Assembly: GCA_051004815.1 (NCBI GenBank)
Contig: JBPCJY010000048.1
Span: 1 to 40,361 of the forward strand
Reading direction: 5' to 3'
DNA: 40,361 bases
Source: JBBQXY01 sp051004815
Lineage (GTDB): Bacteria > Chloroflexota > Ktedonobacteria > Ktedonobacterales > Ktedonobacteraceae
Part shown: in pieces, positions 21,997-30,182 of the stretch
Layout of the letters: each line of letters begins with the position of its first letter
Position numbering within the stretch: the stretch's first letter is position 1
Made by a program: the position numbers and the translations under genes
The notes under the pieces: model-generated
What the model saw: only the letters and a program-made list of their open reading frames with translations
Database searches by the model: none
Told to the model about the DNA's origin: nothing

Positions 21997-23088
21997 ATGT
22001 CAGAAGCAATCGCCATCACGAAAGTCAAAGTGTTTGACGGTAACGCATTGACCGATGAACGGACGGTGGTTATTGACAATGGAGTCATCTCGCACGCAAC
22101 AACGGCTGACACGACGGTGGATGGGCAGCATGGCACATTGCTGCCTGGCTTCATCGATTGCCATGTCCATCTTGCCAGTCTCGCTCAGCTCGCGCACGGA
22201 ACGCAGTGGGGCTGTACAACCATGCTCGACATGGGATCGCAATCGATGGCAGTGACCAACTCGCTGCGTCATCGCAACGGGTTCGCCGATATCCGAGGCG
22301 CGGGCAACCCGGCGAGTGCGCCAGGAGGCATGCAGACGACCAGAATGGGCTACCCGGCTTCGAGTACGGTGACCGGCCCTGCCGATGCGAGTCGCTTTGT
22401 GGCTGAGCGCGTGTCGGAAGGGGCTGATTACATCAAAGTGATCGTTGAGGACCCTCGCATCATGGGGTCGGCTGCCCTTGACGTTGCCACCATCGCCGCA
22501 CTGGTCGAGGTCGCCCATCAGGCGGGGCTAAAAGCGATCGCTCATGTCACCACCATCGCCGCGCTCACGAATGCGGCTGAGGCGGGAGTAGACATCCTCA
22601 CGCATGCTCCCCTGGACGCAGACGCGGATGACACTCTGGCACGCGCTTTTGCGGCACGGGGCATTGTGTCAGTGCCAACGTTAACCATGATGCGTGCCGT
22701 GGCAAGTCTGGGAGGACGCCTGCCGACGCATGGTGCAGGCGTAGATTATGCCCATGCTCGCTCAACGGTGTCAGCGTTCCACCGGGCAGGCGTCCCCATC
22801 CTGGCGGGGACGGACGCGAACCAAGGATCTGCTTCACCCGCACCGATTCAACATGGGGAATCACTCCATGATGAATTAGGTTTGCTGGTTGAGGCTGGGC
22901 TGACGCCTGTGGAAGCTCTGCGCTCCGCAACGGTCGTCCCTGCTGAGTTCTTTGGCTTCACGGATCGAGGGGCCATTGAGGCAGGTCGTCGGGCCGACCT
23001 GCTGCTCATTGAGGGAGACCCGACCCAGGATATTGCTGCTACCCGTGCCGTTCGTGGTGTCTGGGTTGCAGGAGTTCAAGTTCGATAA
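21997..23088 (+). CDS. Amidohydrolase, imidazolonepropionase/prolidase-like
   Basis: A 363-residue metal-dependent amidohydrolase. The ligands are H56 and H58 (GFIDCHVHL), a likely bridging Lys at K147 (ADYIKVIVED), H183 (AIAHVTT), H203 (ILTHAP) and D273 (LAGTDAN). The order H-x-H, K, H, H, D indicates a binuclear site as in the Xaa-Pro/Xaa-Arg dipeptidase and imidazolonepropionase-related group. The short length (about 60 residues below typical relatives) is consistent with a compact beta sandwich. It follows the GntR gene and ends 27 bases from the convergent histidine kinase. The substrate is unknown; by context it may open a lactam or hydantoin-like ring or cleave an amide. Confidence 0.88.
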   Translation: MSEAIAITKVKVFDGNALTDERTVVIDNGVISHATTADTTVDGQHGTLLPGFIDCHVHLASLAQLAHGTQWGCTTMLDMGSQSMAVTNSLRHRNGFADIRGAGNPASAPGGMQTTRMGYPASSTVTGPADASRFVAERVSEGADYIKVIVEDPRIMGSAALDVATIAALVEVAHQAGLKAIAHVTTIAALTNAAEAGVDILTHAPLDADADDTLARAFAARGIVSVPTLTMMRAVASLGGRLPTHGAGVDYAHARSTVSAFHRAGVPILAGTDANQGSASPAPIQHGESLHDELGLLVEAGLTPVEALRSATVVPAEFFGFTDRGAIEAGRRADLLLIEGDPTQDIAATRAVRGVWVAGVQVR

Positions 23089-23115
23089 CAGAAAGCGAAC
23101 TCATGCACTACGCAA

Positions 23116-24468
23116 TCAGTTGGCCCCCGTTTTGGAATGGTCTCCAAATTGAATAGTATCGCTTTCCAGTGGTGTACTGCGTGCAAGCGGCAGTTCAACT
23201 TCAATGGTTGTTCCCTGCTCTTTGCTGGATTGCAGCGTAAGACGCCCGCCTATGGCTTCTACGCGCTCGATCATTCCACGCAGCCCATAGTGACCACCTG
23301 GGCTGCTGTACATCAAGCTACCGTCTTTGTCGGGTTGGGTCAATGCCGGGGGTAATCCGATGCCATCATCGTGGATACGCATAAGCAGTTTCTCATCCTC
23401 TCGGCTGATACTTACTTGCACATGGCTTGCATGGGCATGTTTTTCGATATTGGTAAATGCCTCCTGGCTCACTTTCCAGAGCGTTTCTTCGACCGATGCG
23501 GGGAGAAGGTCAATATCTGCCTGCAGGGTGTAGGTGACGGACAGATTGGTACGCTGGGCAAGTTCCCTGGCAGAGCGACTGAGTGCCTGATTGATGTGTG
23601 CATGCTCCAATGTTGGGGAGCGCAAATCGGCGATGGAGGCACGCAAAGCGGTCATCGTTTCGCGTGCAATCTGCTTGGTGGACTCCAGCTCGTGGTCACA
23701 GCGTTCAGGATCACGCATACGGAGTCGCTGGGCTGCTTCAAGCTTGACGGAGATAAGAACCAGAGCATGGCCGATAGTATCGTGCATCTCGCGTGCCAGC
23801 CGGGTGCGCTCATGCAAGACGGCAAGCTCTTGCTCCTGGGCTACCGATTGCGCGAGTTGGCGATGGGCTTCCTCTAGCTCGCCATTGGCTTGAGTCAGTT
23901 GCGTAAAAAGTCTATTGCGTTCAAATCGCTCTCCTATCAGATGCTGGAACAGCATGTTAAAACCTGTGATGCTGGAGAGCGACAAGGCTTGACCGGCGAT
24001 GCCCACAAGCGCACCACCAGTCGGCGGCCAGGTCAGCAAGCCCTGAAAAGCAAACATCGTGATGGCCATACAACATGTGGCAAGCACCAGGCGAACTCCC
24101 CCAAACAGGCCAAAGCCGATTGCAAACACAACGTAGAAATCCCAGACAAAGCCGTTATTGATGAGTGTAAGCAGCAACACGACAAGATACAAACTGGCCC
24201 ATAGACCCACTGCGTAACGCCATGGCGGAGGCCAGTCCATATTCAGGCTCATGCGGAACTGGACGGCATAGATCAGGAAAGCAAGAACGGTCAGCACAAT
24301 ACAGGTTACACCGCGCCAATCATGCATATAGGAAGGGTTGTTTAGCAAGATAGCATAGGTCGATGCGGTGAGATAGATACATATAAGGACAGTAAACATC
24401 GCGAACACACGTCTGAAGATGCGAAAGAAGTGTGCATTATCTTTCTCTACATCGAAATGTGCTGACAT
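23116..24468 (-). CDS. NarL-type sensor histidine kinase (LnrJ/YfiJ-like)
   Basis: A 450-residue membrane sensor kinase. Five or six transmembrane helices fill residues 20-175, followed by a coiled coil (LTQANGELEEAHRQLAQSVAQEQELAVL), a HisKA_3 dimerisation domain with the phosphoacceptor H229 (LAREMHDTIGHAL), and a HATPase domain (EAFTNIEKHA, DDGIGLPP, GLRGM). It has no large external sensor, so it probably senses membrane perturbation or a lipophilic compound, as in the linearmycin sensor LnrJ. GGGAG precedes the start. It lies 14 bases after its response regulator, at the end of an ABC exporter operon. Confidence 0.9.
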   Translation of the reverse strand: MSAHFDVEKDNAHFFRIFRRVFAMFTVLICIYLTASTYAILLNNPSYMHDWRGVTCIVLTVLAFLIYAVQFRMSLNMDWPPPWRYAVGLWASLYLVVLLLTLINNGFVWDFYVVFAIGFGLFGGVRLVLATCCMAITMFAFQGLLTWPPTGGALVGIAGQALSLSSITGFNMLFQHLIGERFERNRLFTQLTQANGELEEAHRQLAQSVAQEQELAVLHERTRLAREMHDTIGHALVLISVKLEAAQRLRMRDPERCDHELESTKQIARETMTALRASIADLRSPTLEHAHINQALSRSARELAQRTNLSVTYTLQADIDLLPASVEETLWKVSQEAFTNIEKHAHASHVQVSISREDEKLLMRIHDDGIGLPPALTQPDKDGSLMYSSPGGHYGLRGMIERVEAIGGRLTLQSSKEQGTTIEVELPLARSTPLESDTIQFGDHSKTGAN

Positions 24469-24482
24469 GGTCTCTCCCTTCT

Positions 24483-25157
24483 TTAGAGCAGCTTGCGCTC
24501 GCGTGCCAGGTAGACTGCCTGAGTGCGGTTCTCAGTATGGAGCTTGCTCAGGATGTTCGATACATGGTTTTTGACGGTCCCCTCAGCGAGCACGAGTTTC
24601 TCGGCAATCTTGCGATTACTTGCTCCTTCCGCGAGCAGCTTGAGAATCTCGATCTCCCGTGGACTCAGCTCCTCTTGCTGTGGAGAGTGGGATGTCCCAG
24701 CAGTGGAACGACCTTTCCGTCCAAATTCGATGAGGAGTTTGTTGGCAATCTTGGGCTGGATGGAGGGTTCACCTGCATACACCTGGCGAATAGTTGCTAT
24801 CAGTTCATCAGCGGGTACATCTTTGAGGAGATACCCCATGGCACCGGCCTTGATGGCATCAAACACATAATCTTCATAGTCGAAGGTGGTAAGGATAATA
24901 ACGCGTGCGGCAGGGTCGCTGGTGGTGAGCACAGCGGTCGCTTGCACACCGCTCATACGCGGCATTTGAATATCCATGAGCACAATATCAGGGCCGTTGC
25001 CCAGGTTGCGGAGTGTATTATACTGGCTTACCGCCTCTTCGCCATCAGCGGCCTCGCTTACGACTTGAAAACCCGACTCAAGTTCAAGGATGGTATGCAG
25101 TCCCTGGCGCATGAGGGTCTGGTCCTCGCAGAGCAGGATACGGATTGAGTCGGTCAT
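24483..25157 (-). CDS. NarL/LuxR-family response regulator (LnrK/YfiK-like)
   Basis: A 224-residue regulator. The receiver has the acidic pair in LLCEDQTLMRQGL, phosphoacceptor D62 (DIVLMDIQMPRMSG), the TTFD threonine and K in YLLKDVP. The C-terminal LuxR-type helix-turn-helix is ELSPREIEILKLLAEGASNRKIAEKLVLAEGTVKNHVSNILSKL. GGGAGGAATATCT precedes the ATG. It is the partner of the kinase 14 bases downstream and probably activates the ABC exporter genes upstream, as in linearmycin-type resistance operons. Confidence 0.92.
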   Translation of the reverse strand: MTDSIRILLCEDQTLMRQGLHTILELESGFQVVSEAADGEEAVSQYNTLRNLGNGPDIVLMDIQMPRMSGVQATAVLTTSDPAARVIILTTFDYEDYVFDAIKAGAMGYLLKDVPADELIATIRQVYAGEPSIQPKIANKLLIEFGRKGRSTAGTSHSPQQEELSPREIEILKLLAEGASNRKIAEKLVLAEGTVKNHVSNILSKLHTENRTQAVYLARERKLL

Positions 25158-25247
25158 AGATATTCCTCCCAGGATAGAGTGTACTGACTTGTTTCATTAT
25201 GGCTGGATGAAGCGAGGTCTGTCAACGACTCTTGTTCACCTCGCCAC

Positions 25248-25287
25248 AACGTATCCCACGCAGCGATACAGCTACGCGGGACACGTT
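25248..25287 (-). other. Intercistronic RNA stem-loop, minus-strand specific
   Basis: Arms 25248-25264 and 25271-25287 pair over 17 positions around a six-base loop. Fourteen pairs are Watson-Crick, and the other three become G-U wobbles only in the minus-strand RNA (A-C mismatches on the plus strand). The stem lies between the permease stop and the response regulator start. No T-tract follows, so an mRNA-stabilising, processing or attenuating element is likelier than a terminator. Confidence 0.45.
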
Positions 25288-25303
25288 CATCATCCGATCA
25301 CAA

Positions 25304-26569
25304 TCACTTCACAACGGCTGTCTTTTGCTGGAAGCGGAAGAGCCGCAGGGCAATCAAAAGACAGATCAGGCCATAGGCCAGCAAACCCAGGATATCCGGC
25401 AGGACATCCATAAAGCCTTTTCCGAGAATCATTGAGCCATTCAGCCCCTCCATGGCCCAGGCGGTGATGCCGATTTTCGCCAGTTGCTGCAACCAGGTTG
25501 GCTCCAGAAAGAGCGGCCACCAGGCCCCACCAATGGCTGAGGTGACGAGAACGACGAGACTCACCACCGGGTTGATCTGCGCACGAGTCCTGACCAATGA
25601 AACCAGCAGCATACCAAGACCTGTCGCGGCGAAGCTGGTGCCAATCAACAGCAGGCTCACCGCCAGCCAGTCATGAATATGCACCTTGAACACGACGTAG
25701 CCGACGAGAAAGATGATGGACAGTTGCGCCATCGTCACGATAAATTGCGCGAGCATTTTGCCGCCCAGCAAGGCATATTTCTGGATGGGAGCAATCAATA
25801 AGCGGCGGAAGGTGCCATCTTCCTTCTCTTGCAAGATCGTTGCCGCCACAGCATTGAGGCCAAAGAGCGAGAAGAAGATGGCATAGCCAGGAAGCACCTG
25901 GTCAAATGGCCCGATCTTGACGACCTGGCCCGCGGTCAGTGGCTCAATGGCCTGGTCAGCCTCACCATTGGCCTTTGCGACCGCTGCACTAATAACGGCA
26001 GGATCAATGGTATTTTGAGCACAGTGGTTCCCTGGTTGATGACAGACCTGATTAACCTGGCTGACACCCGCGCTGCCCGAAAGTATCGACTGCACGACGT
26101 TGTTCACAATATTCTGTACGACAGTGATACGCAGGTCATTGGTGTTCGGCAAGGTATAAAACTGCACTAGATTCTTCGGCGTGACGTTCTGTTGCAAGTC
26201 ATTGCTCAACGTCTGACTGGCTCCCGCGGGGATCACGATACCCACATTGGCAGCATCATTTGAGGCTGAGACCTGCTCTATCACTTGAGCTGGATTTCGA
26301 TACTCGTTGACAGTGATGGCAAGCTGGCTGCTATTGACCTTGAGCGCACTGGCGATGCTCTTGCCAACGAATGCATCTTGCGCTGTCTCCTGATTGCTCA
26401 ACGCAACCGTGATTTGAATCTGACTGCTCCCATTGCCATAGAAACTGCCGAAGGCAAAACCTACGATTGAGATGAGTACCAGGGGAACCGCGAGCAAGAG
26501 TATCAGCCCGTTTCTATCCTTGGTGATCTGTAACAAATCTTTTTTTGCGATGTACCATAGTGTCTTCAT
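25304..26569 (-). CDS. ABC-2-type transporter permease (LnrM/N, NatB-like)
   Basis: A 421-residue membrane component of an ABC exporter. One helix (about 22-42) precedes a large external domain (about 43-215, rich in Asn, Gln and Val), followed by five or six helices from about 225 to 412, with ATILQEKEDGTFRRLLIAPIQKYALLGGKMLAQF as the typical ABC-2 coupling region. The N-terminal KTLWYIAKKDLLQITKDRNG is also characteristic. It works with the ATPase encoded at the head of the operon, probably exporting a lipophilic antibiotic or lipid. Only one permease of this type is present, so it may act as a homodimer. Confidence 0.88.
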   Translation of the reverse strand: MKTLWYIAKKDLLQITKDRNGLILLLAVPLVLISIVGFAFGSFYGNGSSQIQITVALSNQETAQDAFVGKSIASALKVNSSQLAITVNEYRNPAQVIEQVSASNDAANVGIVIPAGASQTLSNDLQQNVTPKNLVQFYTLPNTNDLRITVVQNIVNNVVQSILSGSAGVSQVNQVCHQPGNHCAQNTIDPAVISAAVAKANGEADQAIEPLTAGQVVKIGPFDQVLPGYAIFFSLFGLNAVAATILQEKEDGTFRRLLIAPIQKYALLGGKMLAQFIVTMAQLSIIFLVGYVVFKVHIHDWLAVSLLLIGTSFAATGLGMLLVSLVRTRAQINPVVSLVVLVTSAIGGAWWPLFLEPTWLQQLAKIGITAWAMEGLNGSMILGKGFMDVLPDILGLLAYGLICLLIALRLFRFQQKTAVVK

Positions 26570-26844
26570 ATCTTATTGTTCTTCCTACTGCTCCATTGGA
26601 CGCACTCTACTTTTCTTATTTTTTTCTTCTCGCCTGAGTAATTCGACCACCAATGCCTATGCTGCCGACGCCAATCGAGATACTCTCTGCAATACTTGCC
26701 ACTACATTTAATGTTGGCGAAAGGTTTGCAAAGAGTAGCAACCCTAAGAAAATTGCTACGCACCAAAACCGCACAGCATAAGCACATTAGGCCACATTTC
26801 ATGTCTCAATTTTATTTCCTCCGTATTAAAAATGCCCTCGTTTG
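26570..26844. other. 275-bp gap inside the exporter operon
   Basis: The gap separates the DUF6069-like gene and the permease gene, unusually long for an operon otherwise spaced by tens of bases. It contains one hydrophobic short frame (26616-26774, minus), listed separately. I see no clear terminator or promoter in it. Confidence 0.4.
26616..26774 (-). CDS. Possible 52-residue membrane peptide
   Basis: A GTG-started minus-strand frame whose translation looks protein-like: a hydrophobic helix (WCVAIFLGLLLFANL), then SPTLNVVASIAESI, a Gly/Ile-rich stretch (GVGSIGIGG) and a basic end RITQARRKK. It fills the otherwise empty gap between two membrane protein genes of the exporter operon. Against it: no ribosome site precedes the GTG, and the frame is closed by a stop four codons upstream. 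It may be a decayed or frameshifted small gene rather than an active one. Confidence 0.3.
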   Translation of the reverse strand: MRFWCVAIFLGLLLFANLSPTLNVVASIAESISIGVGSIGIGGRITQARRKK

Positions 26845-27276
26845 TTATGCTTGCTCACACGTCAGCGTAGTCAGTAAACCCACGACGATGATGGCGGAAA
26901 CGGTATGCATCACGATCATGGTCCAGAAAATGGAGAGGGTCATTCCAGAAGCAGGGAATAGACCAACCAGGGCCATAACGGGGCTGAGAAACGAGATGCA
27001 CAAGACAACGAACGCCAGTAGACGATAGAACTGGATTGGGTGCCGCGCAAAGCGATTGACCAGCACAAAGGCGAGCAGGGCCACCAGCAAAAAGATGATG
27101 GTACTGCCGATGACATAGGGAGCCTGCAAGTATTGAAATGTCGCAGGAACCCCAAAGACCGAGACGGTGATGGTGCGTATGATGAGATTGGCGATGGCTG
27201 TAGCAACAATAGTCAGTGGTCCAACCCATATGAGCTTGCGTAGGGCCACCTGTGTACGAAGTGATGTAGATGCCAT
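26845..27276 (-). CDS. DUF6069-like four-helix membrane protein
   Basis: A 143-residue protein with four predicted helices: about 15-35 (WVGPLTIVATAIANLIIRTI), 52-75, 83-107 and 112-137 (FWTMIVMHTVSAIIVVGLLTTL). The overall pattern, with a conserved His in the last helix, matches small DUF6069-type proteins common in actinobacteria and Chloroflexota. The function is unknown; here it lies between the ATPase and permease of an exporter operon and could be an accessory subunit or an immunity factor. The ATG at 27276 has AAGGAGAAC upstream, and the longer frame to 27375 would overlap the ATPase gene. Confidence 0.8.
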   Translation of the reverse strand: MASTSLRTQVALRKLIWVGPLTIVATAIANLIIRTITVSVFGVPATFQYLQAPYVIGSTIIFLLVALLAFVLVNRFARHPIQFYRLLAFVVLCISFLSPVMALVGLFPASGMTLSIFWTMIVMHTVSAIIVVGLLTTLTCEQA

Positions 27277-27322
27277 GAATGTTCTCCTTCTTTCTATCAA
27301 TGACAGATTGCTCTCTCGGCAA

Positions 27323-28150
27323 TTAGTCGCGTAATGTTTTTCCAGTGAGTTGGATGAATAGCTCTTGCAGACCATGAGGTCGTTGCACTTCGCGCTGCTG
27401 GTCGCGCATTGCCAGTAACTGTTCCAGCGTCCCTAATGCAACGATCTGCCCTTCATCCATGATCGCGATGCGGTTACACAGTCGCTCAGCCTCCTCCATA
27501 TAATGGGTCGTGTAGAGAATCGTCGTTCCCTGGTCACGAAGCTGCTCAATGGTCGCGAAGATGTGCTCGCGTGATTGTGGATCGACGCCCACCGTTGGCT
27601 CATCCATCATCAGAAAGGCGGGCTGGTGCATCAGTGCGATAGCCATGTTGATGCGACGCTGCATCCCACCTGAGAATTTTTTGACTGCTTCTTTGCGGCG
27701 GTCATAGAGTCCGACGAAATGCAGGAGTGCTTGTGCTCGCTCCTTGCGTGCTTTCGAGGGCAGGCCGTAGATCGCGCCAAAGAACTCCAGGTTCTCCACT
27801 GCGTTCAGGTCGTTGTAGAGTGCTATTTCCTGGGGCACGACCCCGATCATCCGCTTCACCTTGCGCGGCTCCCTGGTGATTGATTGCCCAGCAATGAGCG
27901 TATCGCCAGAGGTTGGTTCGAGGTAGCCACACATCATGTTAATGGTGGTGCTTTTCCCAGCTCCGTTGGGGCCGAGCAGTCCGAAGATTTCGCCTTTGCC
28001 AATGGTAAAAGAGACGTCTTTGACCGCCTCATGTTCCCCAAAAGTTTTTACGAGCTGCTGTACTTCAACCTCTACCGCCCGACCGTCTTTTGGCATGTGG
28101 ATTGGTCCAGTTTTTATCATATGAGTGATTTCCGCTAGTGATTCTAGCAT
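27323..28150 (-). CDS. ABC exporter ATP-binding protein (LnrL/DrrA/NatA-like)
   Basis: A 275-residue nucleotide-binding subunit. Walker A is GPNGAGKST, the Q-loop VVPQEIALYNDL, the signature FSGGMQRRINMA, Walker B FLMMDEPTVGVDPQSR, and the H-loop TTHYMEEAE. This is the DrrA/NatA type that drives drug or lipid export with an ABC-2 permease. The N-terminal 25 residues before the ABC core are an unusual extension. GAAGGAG lies ten bases before the ATG at 28150 and also before an ATGCAATAA mini-frame that overlaps it. It is first in the operon followed by the DUF6069-like protein, permease, response regulator and kinase. Confidence 0.9.
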   Translation of the reverse strand: MLESLAEITHMIKTGPIHMPKDGRAVEVEVQQLVKTFGEHEAVKDVSFTIGKGEIFGLLGPNGAGKSTTINMMCGYLEPTSGDTLIAGQSITREPRKVKRMIGVVPQEIALYNDLNAVENLEFFGAIYGLPSKARKERAQALLHFVGLYDRRKEAVKKFSGGMQRRINMAIALMHQPAFLMMDEPTVGVDPQSREHIFATIEQLRDQGTTILYTTHYMEEAERLCNRIAIMDEGQIVALGTLEQLLAMRDQQREVQRPHGLQELFIQLTGKTLRD

Positions 28151-28426
28151 TATTGCATAACTCCTTCTCTGCAAAGCTTCTTGTTTTCAGGACTACGTAC
28201 AGTATAGAGGAAGGAGGCAGGAAAGAGGGAGTAGAGAAAGACACAATCTGTGCTGTGCCGAAAGTAATGGTCATCAAAGGAAAAACACACCCACTTATTT
28301 ATTTTGGGATAATATGTGTGAGGTAGGAATTCAACAGCAGAGATAGTTGTTGCTAGTCATAGAACGGTAAATATGGCAATATATAGCAGTTAATTGGCAT
28401 ATGGAGAAAGAAAGGAAACAGTTTCT
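28151..28426. promoter_or_regulatory. Divergent promoter region, exporter operon / glutaredoxin-TrxR gene
   Basis: 276 bases between two divergent starts, so both promoters must lie here. On the minus strand TATACT near 28200 is a possible -10 for the exporter operon; on the plus strand GATAAT (28308-28313) is a possible -10 for the redox gene. Neither has a convincing -35, so I give no exact promoter. Confidence 0.4.
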
Positions 28427-29659
28427 ATGGCTTCGCAAAACAACATCAAACTGTATGGTACGAACTGGTGTAGCGATTGTAAGCGCAGCAAGAAATTCCT
28501 GGGAGAGCAGCGCATCCGTTACGAATTTATCAATATCGAAGAGGACCAAGAGGGTCAAGCCTTTGTGCAGAAGGTACAGAATGGCGGACTGAGCATCCCC
28601 ACTATTGTCTTTGACGATGGGTCGTGGCTGGTTGAACCCTCGAATGCTGATCTGGCGACCAAGCTGGGCTTGGAGACGAAGGCCAAGTGTGAATTTTATG
28701 ATCTCATCATTGTCGGGGGTGGGCCAACGGCACTGACCACGGCTATTTATGCCGCCCGCGATGGCTTCGATGTGCTGGTCATCGAGCGCAGTGGTTTGGG
28801 AGGACAGGCTGGCATCACCGAGCGATTGGATAACTATCCAGGCTTCCCCGAAGGGGTGACGGGAGCGGAGTTCGCGGAACGGGTGATCGAGCAGGCCAAG
28901 CGTTTTGGTGTCGAGTTGCTCTCGGCGCAGAACGTGGTCAGCGTTGGTAATGACCAGGATGCCCATTTTGTCAAAACCGAAGCTGGTCATATCTACCGTA
29001 GCAATGCTGTGTTGCTCGCGACCGGTTCGACCTATAAACGGCTCGGTGTGCCAGGGGAAGATGATTACATTGGTGCGGGCGTGCATTTCTGCGCGACGTG
29101 CGATGGCCCATTTTATAAAGGGAGTGAGGTCGCTGTAATCGGCGGTGGCAATAGCGCGGTGGAAGAGGCAGCCTTCTTGACACGTTTCAGCCCCAAGGTA
29201 ACGATTTTGGCACGTGGCGCGGAGCTGAACGCCAACAAAATTGCTGCCGATAAAGCACTGAATTCACCTGAAATGGCAGTACGTTTCAATACCGAGGTGG
29301 TAGAGTTCAAGGGGAGCAACCATCATCTGGATACCGTGGTGGTGAAGGACAGGAAAACAGGTGAGACGAGCGAACTGGCAGTGCCGGGAACCTTTGTCTT
29401 CATTGGTCTATCGCCCAATAGTGGCCGCTTTCGCGATGTGGTCAAAGTTGATGCGCAAGGCTTTATCCTGACCGGCATCGATTTCCAGACGAGCACGGAA
29501 GGCATTTTCGCGGCTGGCGATGTGCGTGCGGGCAGCACCAAGCAGTTGGTGAGTGCCGCCGGTGAGGGTGCAGCAGTCGCCCTATCCATCCGCGAACATC
29601 TGCGAGGTCATGATGCGAAGACGATGGAGAAGGCATTGATTAGTAGCGCAACCTCTTGA
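28427..29659 (+). CDS. Glutaredoxin-thioredoxin reductase fusion
   Basis: A 410-residue flavoprotein. Residues 1-85 form a glutaredoxin/mycoredoxin-like domain with an active-site CSDC (C15, C18) and the cis-proline SIPT (56-59). From about 91 on is a complete low-molecular-weight thioredoxin reductase: FAD motif LIIVGGGPTALTTA, redox CATC (C222, C225), NADPH motif VAVIGGGNSAVEEAAF and the C-terminal FAAGDVRAGSTKQLVSAAGEGA. The reductase could pass electrons from NADPH directly to its own glutaredoxin domain and on to disulfides. The frame begins at 28394 with TTG, but the ATG at 28427 has AAAGGAA upstream and starts the fold properly. A small gene follows immediately. Confidence 0.92.
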   Translation: MASQNNIKLYGTNWCSDCKRSKKFLGEQRIRYEFINIEEDQEGQAFVQKVQNGGLSIPTIVFDDGSWLVEPSNADLATKLGLETKAKCEFYDLIIVGGGPTALTTAIYAARDGFDVLVIERSGLGGQAGITERLDNYPGFPEGVTGAEFAERVIEQAKRFGVELLSAQNVVSVGNDQDAHFVKTEAGHIYRSNAVLLATGSTYKRLGVPGEDDYIGAGVHFCATCDGPFYKGSEVAVIGGGNSAVEEAAFLTRFSPKVTILARGAELNANKIAADKALNSPEMAVRFNTEVVEFKGSNHHLDTVVVKDRKTGETSELAVPGTFVFIGLSPNSGRFRDVVKVDAQGFILTGIDFQTSTEGIFAAGDVRAGSTKQLVSAAGEGAAVALSIREHLRGHDAKTMEKALISSATS

Positions 29660-29721
29660 TGCGGACGTATCAACAGCGGCAACGCGGTCGCCCAGTAGCT
29701 AACAAGAAAGCGAGTAACAAC

Positions 29722-29949
29722 ATGGCGAGAACCCCACTGGAAATTATCCAACAATACATTGATCAGTTTGAGCAAGATTTGACTACGCCAGCGGTTCAGC
29801 AAGATACCGAACAGAAAGCCAGCCTGGAAGCGAAGATTCACCTGCTTGAGACGTTGAAGGTAGACATCGAATCACAAGTAGAAAAGGATGTGCAAGCAGC
29901 GGAGTCCTTGAGCTCTGCTGCGCCAGAGATACTGGAGGATGAGGTATAA
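29722..29949 (+). CDS. Small acidic coiled-coil protein of unknown function
   Basis: A 75-residue protein (from MARTPLEIIQQYIDQFEQ) that is mostly helical, with a heptad-like stretch SLEAKIHLLETLKVDIESQVEKDVQ and an acidic end (APEILEDEV). There are no Cys or Trp residues. The frame is open back to an ATG at 29659 that overlaps the stop of the redox gene (TGATG), which would add 21 basic residues; neither start has a good ribosome site, so the start is uncertain. It is probably co-transcribed with the glutaredoxin-thioredoxin reductase gene. No family is recognised. Confidence 0.55.
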   Translation: MARTPLEIIQQYIDQFEQDLTTPAVQQDTEQKASLEAKIHLLETLKVDIESQVEKDVQAAESLSSAAPEILEDEV

Positions 29950-29974
29950 CCGAGGTACAGCTTGCCAGGGCGAT

Positions 29975-30002
29975 CCCTTGCGGTCGCCCTGGTAGCTAGC
30001 AT
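29975..30002 (+). terminator. Stem-loop after the small coiled-coil gene
   Basis: CCAGGGCGA (29975-29983) pairs perfectly with TCGCCCTGG (29994-30002) around a ten-base loop, 25 bases after the stop codon and between convergent genes. It is GC-rich but lacks a T-tract, so it is a likely but not textbook terminator. Confidence 0.55.
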
Positions 30003-30182
30003 TGCCCTTTCTGCAATAATTTATAGACCTGCAAATATCGCACTACCAAAACCGAAAAGGACTTTGCTCAAAGACTGCTAGCGAGAATGGAGAGCAAGAA
30101 CTCTGGCGTCCACAAGAAGCTCTCCTACTTTATGAGGGTAGCGGAACCTCTTGCGGGTGCCAGGTGTAAGCACAATACGTTA

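Noticed and set aside
26566..26802. A 78-codon minus-strand frame with a Cys-rich start in the exporter operon gap
   Set aside because: The translation (CGLMCLCCAVLV... then many Arg, Trp and Lys) is not protein-like and overlaps the start of the permease gene; the other frame at 26616-26774 is more credible.
28331..29086. A 251-codon minus-strand open frame antisense to the glutaredoxin-thioredoxin reductase gene
   Set aside because: It lies opposite an unmistakable flavoprotein gene; its translation has no family features, and it has no context as a separate gene.
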